Positions 8,142-14,897 of a stretch of DNA of 34,530 nucleotides are shown piece after piece. Both the position numbers and the translations under genes were made by a program. Source of the stretch: Oscillospiraceae bacterium (GTDB lineage: Bacteria > Bacillota > Clostridia > Oscillospirales > CAG-272); the NCBI GenBank assembly GCA_015063745.1, contig SVTO01000030.1, positions 1 to 34,530 on the forward strand. The letters are read 5' to 3'. The stretch's first letter is position 1. Each line of letters begins with the position of its first letter. The notes under the pieces are model-generated. The model was not told where the DNA came from. It worked only from the letters and a program-made list of their open reading frames with translations, and did not search any database.

Positions 8142-9050
8142 GTGGATTCCGTACAGAATCTTGAGCCGTGTTTGTTTTATACACACAAAGAGTTACTGCA
8201 AAAAGGGCTGAAGTTCAATGCATACAGGGATATTGTACCGCCAAACGCAGGATGCTTACCTCACAAGCACGATTTCATTGAATTGGTCTACATGATAAGC
8301 GGAAGTGCGACACATTATGTGGATGGTATTGCTTATCCGATGCTCAAAGGGGACTTACTGTTCATTGACATCGACCAATCCCACAGTTTTTCAACCCAAA
8401 CGGAAACAACATTTGCCAATATGATTCTACTCCCGGAATTTCTTATGGACAACCTGCACGCCGATCATACTGCACTGGATGTGTTTGCATATCTGATATA
8501 CAAGCAAGAAGATCAGAAGAAAGATATCTCCTGCAGCCAACTCATACGGCTGCATGGGAAAGCGTTGATAATGGCTGATATGGTTGTCAATTCCATCTGT
8601 GATGAATTATACAGCAAAGAATCCAATTACAAAGAAGTGGCCGCTTCATATATGAGTATTTTCTTTTATCTGATCATAAGGAGTATTGAAAATAACAGCA
8701 CTGCTCCTCTGATGCATGATATACGGAATGTACTTCCCGATATTATCGAATACATCGAACACAACTGTGGTAAACAGATCACGCTAAATGATCTTGCAGA
8801 ACAGTATTTTTACTCTCCCTCCTATTTCAGCAGGGCCTTCAAAAGAATTTTGGGTACAACATTTTCCGCATATCTGCAGAATGTGCGTGTTCAAAAGATA
8901 ATTCATCTGATGGAGGATCCAACACTTTCTCTCGATGATATAAGTGAAACGGTCGGTTATTCTGACAAAAGAGAACTGTACCGTATTTTCAAAAACATAA
9001 CCGGTACTACCCCAAGCAAATACCGTCATAATAAAATCACGTGGAAATGA
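8142..9050 (+). CDS. AraC-family transcriptional regulator
   Basis: 302 residues from GTG 8142, chosen because AGGGGGG lies 5 bases upstream and the promoter overlaps any earlier start. The N-terminal half is a cupin ligand-binding domain, with the HKHDFIELVYMISGSATHYVDG block near residue 40 and GDLLFIDIDQSHSF after it. The C-terminal ~100 residues hold the two helix-turn-helix motifs of AraC proteins: LNDLAEQYFYSPSYFSRAFKR, then LDDISETVGYSDKRELYRIFK with GTTPSKYR at the end. It most likely binds a sugar or oligosaccharide and activates the divergent GH36 gene across a 167-bp intergenic region. Family certain; ligand and target inferred from position. Confidence 0.9.
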   Translation: MDSVQNLEPCLFYTHKELLQKGLKFNAYRDIVPPNAGCLPHKHDFIELVYMISGSATHYVDGIAYPMLKGDLLFIDIDQSHSFSTQTETTFANMILLPEFLMDNLHADHTALDVFAYLIYKQEDQKKDISCSQLIRLHGKALIMADMVVNSICDELYSKESNYKEVAASYMSIFFYLIIRSIENNSTAPLMHDIRNVLPDIIEYIEHNCGKQITLNDLAEQYFYSPSYFSRAFKRILGTTFSAYLQNVRVQKIIHLMEDPTLSLDDISETVGYSDKRELYRIFKNITGTTPSKYRHNKITWK

Positions 9051-9072
9051 AAGATAGTTTTGGGGTGCTTTG

Positions 9073-9114
9073 TCAGTCCCTTCGGCTTCATCCAATAAAA
9101 AAAGTCCCGATGGG
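9073..9114 (+). repeat. direct repeat copy 1: degenerate duplicate of the ssrA 3' flank
   Basis: 42 bases identical to 9258-9299. Just beyond (9115-9129) is a T-loop-like GTTCGACT on the minus strand, as in the real tmRNA. About 28 nt (acceptor end plus one terminator arm) are missing compared with the intact copy, so this is a decayed second copy. The following 9129-9155 is a near-perfect inverted repeat (12-bp arms, 3-base loop). Confidence 0.75.
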
Positions 9115-9257
9115 GGAAGTCGAACCCGGGAGTAAATTCCTGCGGAATTAACTCCGAAAGTTCCTCGAACGGATGTTGAGAAGTTTTGTTTGGTGCAGTT
9201 TTTTTACTTTTGTTTATTAGGGGGAGAGTGGTTTCTCAGGAACTTTCTCAGGTTTTC

Positions 9258-9299
9258 TCAGTCCCTTCGGCTTCATCCAATAAAAAAAGTCCCGATGGG
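9258..9299 (+). repeat. direct repeat copy 2: intact ssrA 3' flank
   Basis: Identical over 42 bases to 9073-9114. This copy contains the left arm of the working ssrA terminator and borders the true tmRNA 3' end. The 143 bases between the copies hold only low-complexity and T-rich sequence, and no gene that I can support. Confidence 0.75.
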
Positions 9300-9313
9300 A
9301 CTTTTTTTATTGG
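9277..9313 (-). terminator. bidirectional terminator between araC-like gene and ssrA
   Basis: A perfect 17-bp stem (9277-9293 with 9297-9313) with a 3-base loop and A/T-tracts on both sides. It ends two bases before the tmRNA 3' end on the minus strand and also lies downstream of the AraC gene on the plus strand. Confidence 0.9.
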
Positions 9314-9314
9314 A

Positions 9315-9686
9315 TGGAGGCGAGGGGAGTCGAACCCCTGTCCGAAAACCTATTCATACGACTTTCTCCGGGTGCAGACAGTCTATTGTATTTCCCGCCC
9401 GGAACGCCGGCTGACAGGCTTCCCGGGTCGGTAGCTTTTTATTGCATGACAGCTGCAAAAGCAAACTCACTGTTCACGTCCGCCACTCAATGATGCCAGT
9501 ACCAATGGGGGTACTTCCTTTCGGACATCCGAGGGTCGTGGCTTTCCCCCGGCGGACAGACTGCACTTAGGCAGCCAGTGCTACGTTTTCGTTAGCGTTT
9601 ATTATTTAAGTTAGGACTTTTAAAGAGGTTCCCGGCTCTACCCGCTTATCGTACTGCAAAATCCCCGTCGAAACCTTTACGCCCCC
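9315..9686 (-). ncRNA. ssrA: transfer-messenger RNA (tmRNA)
   Basis: About 372 nt. The 5' end reads GGGGGCGTAAAGGTTTCGAC and pairs over 7 bp with the 3' acceptor end CGCCTCC, plus a discriminator A. The T-arm is GGGGTTCGACTCCCC. CCA is not encoded. The tag frame (9567-9596) starts at resume codon GCT and encodes ANENVALAA-stop, a normal ALAA-type proteolysis tag. tmRNA, with SmpB, frees stalled ribosomes and marks the unfinished protein for degradation. It lies 44 bases after smpB on the same strand and may share its transcript; no strong separate promoter is visible. Confidence 0.97.
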
Positions 9687-9730
9687 GTGGTTACCGGATT
9701 ATGATACCCGTCACTGCAGGACTGTATTCC

Positions 9731-10210
9731 TCAGTCTTCCCTGCGGTTCTGCTGCTTGGCGTAACGGGCGATCTCTCTACCCGCTTCCGCTTTGGCATCT
9801 GATTCCCGTTTATCCCACAGCTTTTTACCCTTGCACAGTCCCACTTCCATTTTCACATGCGCCCCCGAAAAATACAGGGAAAGGGGGATCAGTGTATAAC
9901 TGTCACGCTGGGTATACTGCTGCAACTTCAGAATCTCTCTCTTATGCATCAGCAGCTTCTTTTCACGCAGAGGATCTCTGTTGAAAATATTGCCCTTCTC
10001 ATAGGGACTGATCCGCACGCCGATGGCCAACAGTTCCCCATTCTCCACCTTACAGTAGGAGTCCTTCAGGTTCACCTGACCCGCTCGGATACTCTTTACT
10101 TCCGTACCGTACAGCGCAATACCGGCTTCGTAGGTTTCATCCACGAAATAGTCGTGACGTGCTTTACGGTTTACGGCAATGACTTTACGTGCTTTCATAT
10201 CCTGTGCCAT
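9731..10210 (-). CDS. smpB: SsrA-binding protein SmpB
   Basis: 159 residues, the normal SmpB length. Characteristic blocks are NRKARHDYFVDETYEAGI (~14-31), GTEVKSIRAGQVNLKDSY (~35-52), the PYEKGN region and a basic C-terminal tail ending AKQQNRRED. That tail enters the empty mRNA channel of stalled ribosomes. It binds tmRNA and delivers it to the ribosomal A site. AAGGAG lies 6 bases before the ATG. It is immediately upstream of ssrA, so RNA and protein partner are adjacent and probably co-expressed from the promoter at 10254-10282. Confidence 0.97.
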   Translation of the reverse strand: MAQDMKARKVIAVNRKARHDYFVDETYEAGIALYGTEVKSIRAGQVNLKDSYCKVENGELLAIGVRISPYEKGNIFNRDPLREKKLLMHKREILKLQQYTQRDSYTLIPLSLYFSGAHVKMEVGLCKGKKLWDKRESDAKAEAGREIARYAKQQNRRED

Positions 10211-10253
10211 ACTGCGCTCCTTTCCGGTTGTTTGTTTATTCGAAGGTGATTAT

Positions 10254-10282
10254 ATTATACACGATTTCCGCGCAAATTGCAA
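10254..10282 (-). promoter_or_regulatory. sigma-A promoter of smpB
   Basis: On the minus strand, TTGCAA (10277-10282), 17 bases, then a perfect TATAAT (10254-10259). Confidence 0.7.
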
Positions 10283-10380
10283 GGGGGAAAAGAACATTTG
10301 TCCTTATTTCCGCCAATTTTCTGTTTTCCCGTTTTACGCCGTTTGCAATACTGCAATTTGCAGAAATTTCCGGATAACTA

Positions 10381-10409
10381 TTGTCATTGGCAGCTGTTTG
10401 TGCTAAAAT
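10381..10409 (+). promoter_or_regulatory. promoter of the M42 peptidase gene
   Basis: TTGTCA (10381-10386), 17 bases, TAAAAT (10404-10409) with an extended TGC before it. The ATG follows at 10444 behind AAGGAG. Confidence 0.7.
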
Positions 10410-10443
10410 ATAGGAAATATGATTTGCAACAAGGAGCTTCTTT

Positions 10444-11484
10444 ATGCAGGATACAATTTGTAATTTTGCTTTGGATACGCTTTGCAGTCTGCTGAAAATT
10501 GACAGTCCTTCCGGGTTTACCGGTGCGGCGGCTGATTATGTGATACAGTGTCTTACCGGCATGGGATATGCACCTGTGAAAACCCTCAAGGGGGGTGTTC
10601 TCTGCTGCCTCGGTGGGAAAGATGCGTCAAACGGCCTGATTCTCTCCGCTCATATTGACACCCTTGGCGGTATGGTGACGCAGATCAAGGGCAACGGACG
10701 TCTGAAGATCTGCAAGATCGGCGGTCTGGAACCCAACAATGTGGAAACCGAAACCGTTCGTGTATATACCAGAGACAACCGATTCTACGAAGGGACTTTG
10801 CAGCTCTGCAATCCGTCCGTTCATGTAAATACCAACTACACCCAGACCGCGCGTTCCTTTGACACGCTGGAGATCGTGCTGGACGAGGATGTTTCCTCCG
10901 CTGACGATGTGAAGGCACTGGGTATTGAAGTGGGCTGTTTCGCCTGCGTGGATCCCCGGACAAAGATCACGGAAAACGGATACATCAAGAGCCGGTTTCT
11001 GGACAACAAGCTTTCTTCCGCCATTCTGCTGGCTTTTGCCAAGTCTGTGAAGGAAGAAAATCTGGTTCTGCCCCGTCAGACATGGCTGCATTTCACAGTA
11101 TATGAAGAAATCGGTCACGGTGCTGCGGGTACCTGCCCTGCCGGTGTTACCGAAATCTTCGGTGTGGACATGGGTTGTGTGGGGGACGGTCTGGCCTGTA
11201 CCGAAAAGATGGTTTCCATCTGTGCGGCCGATTCTTCCGGTCCTTACAATTACGACGGTGTGTGTGCCCTTGTACAGCTGGCAAAGGATAACGGCATCGG
11301 TTATGCGGTGGATATTTATCCCCATTACGGTTCCGACTGTTCCGCTGCCATCCGTACTTTTGATCTCAAGCACATTCTGATCGGTCCCGGCGTGTTTGCA
11401 TCCCACGGATATGAGCGTTCCCATATTGACGGCATGAAGAATACATATGATCTCATGCGCGCCTATACTTTATTATCTGAATAA
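10444..11484 (+). CDS. M42-family aminopeptidase (glutamyl aminopeptidase/FrvX-like)
   Basis: A 346-residue two-metal peptidase. Metal and catalytic positions visible are H70 and D72 in SAHIDTLGG, the bridging-Asp block SRFLDNKLSSA (~181), the EE pair in YEEIGHGAAGT (~222), VDMG (~239) and HYGSDCSAA (~303). The final-metal histidine is likely in FASHGYERSH near the C-terminus. Family members are large cytoplasmic aminopeptidases that trim short peptides; some were earlier annotated as endoglucanases. AAGGAG lies 7 bases before the ATG. It is followed after 26 bases by the GDPD-like gene on the same strand, with one terminator after both, so the two probably form an operon. The fold is clear, the peptide preference is not. 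Confidence 0.9.
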   Translation: MQDTICNFALDTLCSLLKIDSPSGFTGAAADYVIQCLTGMGYAPVKTLKGGVLCCLGGKDASNGLILSAHIDTLGGMVTQIKGNGRLKICKIGGLEPNNVETETVRVYTRDNRFYEGTLQLCNPSVHVNTNYTQTARSFDTLEIVLDEDVSSADDVKALGIEVGCFACVDPRTKITENGYIKSRFLDNKLSSAILLAFAKSVKEENLVLPRQTWLHFTVYEEIGHGAAGTCPAGVTEIFGVDMGCVGDGLACTEKMVSICAADSSGPYNYDGVCALVQLAKDNGIGYAVDIYPHYGSDCSAAIRTFDLKHILIGPGVFASHGYERSHIDGMKNTYDLMRAYTLLSE

Positions 11485-11510
11485 TTTTTCTTCAACGGAG
11501 GATTTTTGTT

Positions 11511-12233
11511 ATGAGAAGAAATACCACCAAGCTTCCCGTTCACGCAAGAACCAAGATTGTTGCGCACCGCGGGCTGAGCAAAATGGAAACCGAAAACACC
11601 GCAGCTGCTTTTATCGCTGCTTGTAACCGTTCCTACTACGGTGTGGAAACCGATATCTGGCGCACGGCTGACCACAAGTACATCTGCAACCATGACGGTG
11701 CTTCCGGCAGAATCTGCGAAGAAAACCTGGTTATGGAACAGTCCACTCTGGCTGAACTGCAGGCTCTGGTACTGAAGGACATCGACGGCAGCACCGACCG
11801 CAACGAACTGCGTCTGTGCACACCGCAGGAATACCGCAAGATCTGCGAACATTACGGCAAGATCTGTGTTCCCGAACTGAAGAGCGCCTTCACGCTGGAA
11901 GAAATCCGTGAAATCATCGACATTTTCGACGGTTATCTGGATCACACCTGTTTCATTTCCTTCAATCTGGACAATCTGGACAAGATCAAGGAAGTACGTC
12001 CTGAACAGGAATGTCAGTTCCTGACCGGTTCCTACAACGACGAACTGCCCGAAAAGATGGCTAAGCGCGGCATGGGTATTGATATCGTTCACTCCGAACT
12101 GGATGCAGACAGAATCAAGGCATTCCACGATGCCGGTGTCGAAGTAAACTGCTGGACCGTTGACGATCCCGAAAGAGGCGAAACCCTCATCGACTGGGGT
12201 GTTGACTACATCACTTCCAACATTCTCGAATAA
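11511..12233 (+). CDS. Glycerophosphodiester phosphodiesterase-family protein
   Basis: A 240-residue TIM-barrel enzyme. The GDPD signature is complete at the N-terminus: H19-R20-G21 in KIVAHRG, E29-N30-T31, E46 and D48 in VETDIWRT, and H61-D62 in CNHDG. The C-terminal WTVDD and DYITSN blocks also match. No signal peptide is seen, so it is cytoplasmic. It should cleave glycerophosphodiesters from lipid turnover to glycerol-3-phosphate and an alcohol. CGGAGG lies 9 bases before the ATG. Co-transcribed with the M42 peptidase upstream; no functional link between them is evident. Confidence 0.9.
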   Translation: MRRNTTKLPVHARTKIVAHRGLSKMETENTAAAFIAACNRSYYGVETDIWRTADHKYICNHDGASGRICEENLVMEQSTLAELQALVLKDIDGSTDRNELRLCTPQEYRKICEHYGKICVPELKSAFTLEEIREIIDIFDGYLDHTCFISFNLDNLDKIKEVRPEQECQFLTGSYNDELPEKMAKRGMGIDIVHSELDADRIKAFHDAGVEVNCWTVDDPERGETLIDWGVDYITSNILE

Positions 12234-12247
12234 TTTTCCCATAACAG

Positions 12248-12290
12248 AAAACAGGCTGTACTGCGGATTTGACCCGGTACAGCCTGTTTT
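12248..12290 (+). terminator. bidirectional terminator between convergent genes
   Basis: A perfect 14-bp stem (12248-12261 with 12277-12290), with A-tract and T-tract ends. It separates the convergent GDPD-like and hydrolase genes and can serve both. Confidence 0.85.
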
Positions 12291-12301
12291 GTTATTCTCA
12301 A

Positions 12302-13315
12302 TTATCTTGCAAGCAGTTCATGCATTACGGGCCATGCGTCGTCTGCGTAGAAGCGGTGACCGCCACTGCCGACTACCAGTCTGCAGTTATTTTCCGCACC
12401 AGCCAGTTTGTACAGGTTACGGATGATTTCATAAGACTCCTTTACTCCGTGGATCGGGAAGATACCATCATCAACACCGGCAACCACTACCAGTTTTCTA
12501 GGTGCTATCATCACGGCCAGATCACCCATATCGAAATACTTTGCCACACCGGGGACGTAATTGCAGCCGCAGTGATGCATGTCGATAATGGAATCACGGA
12601 AAGTACAGAGGGCGCAGGAAGGCATATAGCCGGAAAAGCGGTCTTCCAGGCAGGCAATGTAATAGGTAGCCGTACCGCCGCCGGAATTGCCCACGCAGAC
12701 AGAGCCTTCAAGAGTGGCAAAATGGCTGAACTTGCTTTCCACAACGTCCAGAATACGGCTGACGTCCCATACTCTTTCGCCGATCAGGCTTCTGCCCAGC
12801 AGTACTGCCACTTTTGCGGCAAAGTCACACTGGGAGCCGTCTGCACCACCGCCTCCGTTCTCACCGAATGCACGCTGTTCCACGGCCAGAGCGCAGAACC
12901 CTTCCTTTACGGCACGTACCGCAAAATCCCGGTCGCCGCCGTTTAAGTCTTCCGCATCGCCGGGGTATTTATCCTCTCCAAGAGAAATATGGGCGCCGTT
13001 GGAATGTCCCTGCAGGCAGACACACAGAGGCAGGGGCTTTTCAATTTCGGCCGGAAGCAGGAAGTCACAGTGCACATAGTATCCGGTTTCGGTCTGGACC
13101 GTGAAATGTATCCGGCGCACACCGTCCTTGATCTCTTCTTTCGTTACGGTAACATCGGGATCGCATCTGGTAAAGGTATCCATTCCCAGCAATTCCTTCA
13201 GTTTTTCCGTGGCTCTTGTGCGCTGGGTGTTCAGATCTTCGTTTTCGTCAAAGGCATAGAGAGGTGTCATGCCCGATGCCAATGTTTTATGAAAGTCAAA
13301 GGGACTTGTATTCAT
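12302..13315 (-). CDS. Alpha/beta hydrolase (dienelactone hydrolase/acetyl-esterase-like)
   Basis: 337 residues from ATG 13315, which has AAGGAG 7 bases upstream; the frame is open further up but without a start signal. The fold shows an oxyanion strand LPLCVCLQGHSNGA (~118), nucleophile Ser in VGNSGGG (~218), the acid in AGVDDGIFP and the base His in VGSGGHRF. Family members are cytoplasmic serine esterases acting on small acyl or acetylated substrates. No signal peptide is seen. It follows the methyltransferase gene by only 2 bases, and both lie downstream of the FNT-type channel gene, so the three form one operon. Substrate unknown. Confidence 0.8.
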   Translation of the reverse strand: MNTSPFDFHKTLASGMTPLYAFDENEDLNTQRTRATEKLKELLGMDTFTRCDPDVTVTKEEIKDGVRRIHFTVQTETGYYVHCDFLLPAEIEKPLPLCVCLQGHSNGAHISLGEDKYPGDAEDLNGGDRDFAVRAVKEGFCALAVEQRAFGENGGGGADGSQCDFAAKVAVLLGRSLIGERVWDVSRILDVVESKFSHFATLEGSVCVGNSGGGTATYYIACLEDRFSGYMPSCALCTFRDSIIDMHHCGCNYVPGVAKYFDMGDLAVMIAPRKLVVVAGVDDGIFPIHGVKESYEIIRNLYKLAGAENNCRLVVGSGGHRFYADDAWPVMHELLAR

Positions 13316-13317
13316 AT

Positions 13318-14097
13318 TTATTCTCCTTTTGAGCCATGGGGTTTCACGGCACGGGTTGCGGCGAAGGAAGGAATGCCATATTCGTGCAGGAGGCCGGAGC
13401 CGTTTGTATCCTCGAACAGATCCGTCAGGCAAAAGCCCGCTTTCAGCTGTCCGCCGATCTGTTCGGTCAGGGTGTGGGAAAACTGCATGCCGCTGTCGGT
13501 GGCTTCCAGTTCCCTGCGCTGTAACGGATCGGTCAGAGGATCGAAAGGCAGGTGACAAAGCTTGCCGCCCGCCTCTTCGTCTATAGCGAAATTCCAGCCC
13601 ATATCCAGTCCCGCAAGCAGGATACCGCCCGGCTTCAGCACACGGTAACATTCGTTCCACACGTGCTGTACTTCTTTGATATAACAGTTGGACACAGGAT
13701 GAAAGACGATATCAAAGCTCTCGTCGGCAAAGGGGAATGGTTTTGTCATATCCCCGCGCAGAATTTCGATACTGTAGCCTTCCCTTTCGGACACCGTATG
13801 TTCTCTTTCCAGCTGTTTTACGGAATAGTCCATAACGGTGCACAATGCGCCCAGACAGGCAAAAACGGGCATCTGCTGACCGCCGCCGCTTGCCAGTCCG
13901 AACAGTTTTTTACCGCGGAGTTCACCGAACCAGCCGTGGGGTACGGGTTTGGTGGGGGTCAGGTACACATCCCATTCCCCCTGCCGCGCCTTTTCACAGA
14001 CCTCGTGGCTTACGGGTATGCCCCATTCCCAGCCGGATTCCACCCAGCGGTCGATGGTTTCGGCGTTGATATCCTGATAGGACTTTTCTTCGGTCAT
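13318..14097 (-). CDS. Class I SAM-dependent methyltransferase
   Basis: 259 residues. The SAM-binding motif I is FGLASGGGQQMPVFACLGA (~70-88), and YSVKQL follows as the acidic-loop region, reading DYS at the position of the usual ribose-binding acid. The motif IV region is ESFDIVFHPVSNCYI, and the post-motif is ECYRVLKPGGILLAG. The N-terminal WGIPVSHE and tail are typical of small-molecule methyltransferases of unknown substrate. No ribosome site precedes the ATG; it starts 7 bases after the channel gene stop and is probably translated by coupling. Middle gene of a channel-methyltransferase-hydrolase operon. Confidence 0.8.
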   Translation of the reverse strand: MTEEKSYQDINAETIDRWVESGWEWGIPVSHEVCEKARQGEWDVYLTPTKPVPHGWFGELRGKKLFGLASGGGQQMPVFACLGALCTVMDYSVKQLEREHTVSEREGYSIEILRGDMTKPFPFADESFDIVFHPVSNCYIKEVQHVWNECYRVLKPGGILLAGLDMGWNFAIDEEAGGKLCHLPFDPLTDPLQRRELEATDSGMQFSHTLTEQIGGQLKAGFCLTDLFEDTNGSGLLHEYGIPSFAATRAVKPHGSKGE

Positions 14098-14104
14098 AAG
14101 AGAA

Positions 14105-14701
14105 TCAGCCCGCCAGCTTCTTCAGCAGAGGAATCAGACAGCCGCCGATGGAGTTGCCGACGATTACAACCAGTGTGAACAGTACAACCTCCAGGCTGCC
14201 GTTACAGGCTACCCAGAAATAGGCCATATCGGCGATGGAGTGTTCAAAACCGGAGAGGATGAACACAGGTACGCAGAATACGATACCGGCCATGCTTCCC
14301 TTTTCCTTGAAGATGGCCACAGCGGCATACATCAGGATACCGCAGAACACAGCGGAAACCAGAACGGCCGGAAGGGGCTGGGTCAGCTTGGCGTTTGTCA
14401 TGGTCATGGCCACTTCGGGCAGCGCGGGGCGGCAGTAACCGATGGCAAGACCGGATACACAGGTACCGATGGCGTTGCCGATCAGGCAGAACAGGGTTGA
14501 CAGAACGTCGTCCTTCTTATGGGCATTCACGATATAACCGATTTTGCCGGTGAACAGCATCATTTCCAGCTGGCAGATCACCGTCAGGGCAACCGCGAAC
14601 AGTACTGCGCCGATTACCTTGTTTTCGCAGGACAGAAATACCGCTGCGCCGATGCCGATGCAGAAACCTGCCGCGATGCCGTTAAAAAGTGCTTTTCTCA
14701 T
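14105..14701 (-). CDS. Compact formate/nitrite transporter (FNT) family channel
   Basis: 198 residues from ATG 14701 (AAAGG about 9 bases upstream); an in-frame start at 14740 has poorer support. About six hydrophobic segments are seen. FNT landmarks are MLFTGKIG (~62, corresponding to the FTGN loop) and GFEHSIADMAYFW (~150), carrying the central-pore histidine found in FocA and NirC. FNT channels move formate, nitrite, hydrosulfide or lactate as pentamers in the membrane. Typical members exceed 250 residues, so this one lacks the usual terminal extensions. The -10 box TGCTATGAT (14797-14802) is visible with no good -35 box. First gene of the operon. Confidence 0.82.
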   Translation of the reverse strand: MRKALFNGIAAGFCIGIGAAVFLSCENKVIGAVLFAVALTVICQLEMMLFTGKIGYIVNAHKKDDVLSTLFCLIGNAIGTCVSGLAIGYCRPALPEVAMTMTNAKLTQPLPAVLVSAVFCGILMYAAVAIFKEKGSMAGIVFCVPVFILSGFEHSIADMAYFWVACNGSLEVVLFTLVVIVGNSIGGCLIPLLKKLAG

Positions 14702-14849
14702 TTTCTCAACCTTTCTGTCGGATGGATCCCCGACACACATACTTTATAACCCCCGGCACAGATGGCAAAACGGGAGTTTTCGGAAACTTTATGTATATCA
14801 TAGCATATTATTGTGTCGAAACCGTGAACACGCGCTTGTTTACGACAAA

Positions 14850-14882
14850 AAAACGGATATTCCGCTTGGGAATATCCGTTTT
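14850..14882 (-). terminator. terminator of the ABC/membrane-fusion operon
   Basis: A perfect 14-bp stem (14850-14863 with 14869-14882), 5-base loop, followed on the minus strand by a run of T. It ends the 8-kb operon 15 bases past the solute-binding gene. Confidence 0.88.
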
Positions 14883-14897
14883 CGGTATTGCGGGGGA

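Noticed and set aside
9115-9257. Possible tRNA or second tmRNA gene
   Set aside because: Only a T-loop-like block and a hairpin are present. No acceptor pairing, D-arm or anticodon arm can be built.
9186-9434. Short open frames over the ssrA 3' flank
   Set aside because: They run antisense across the terminator and tmRNA; the RNA explains the sequence.
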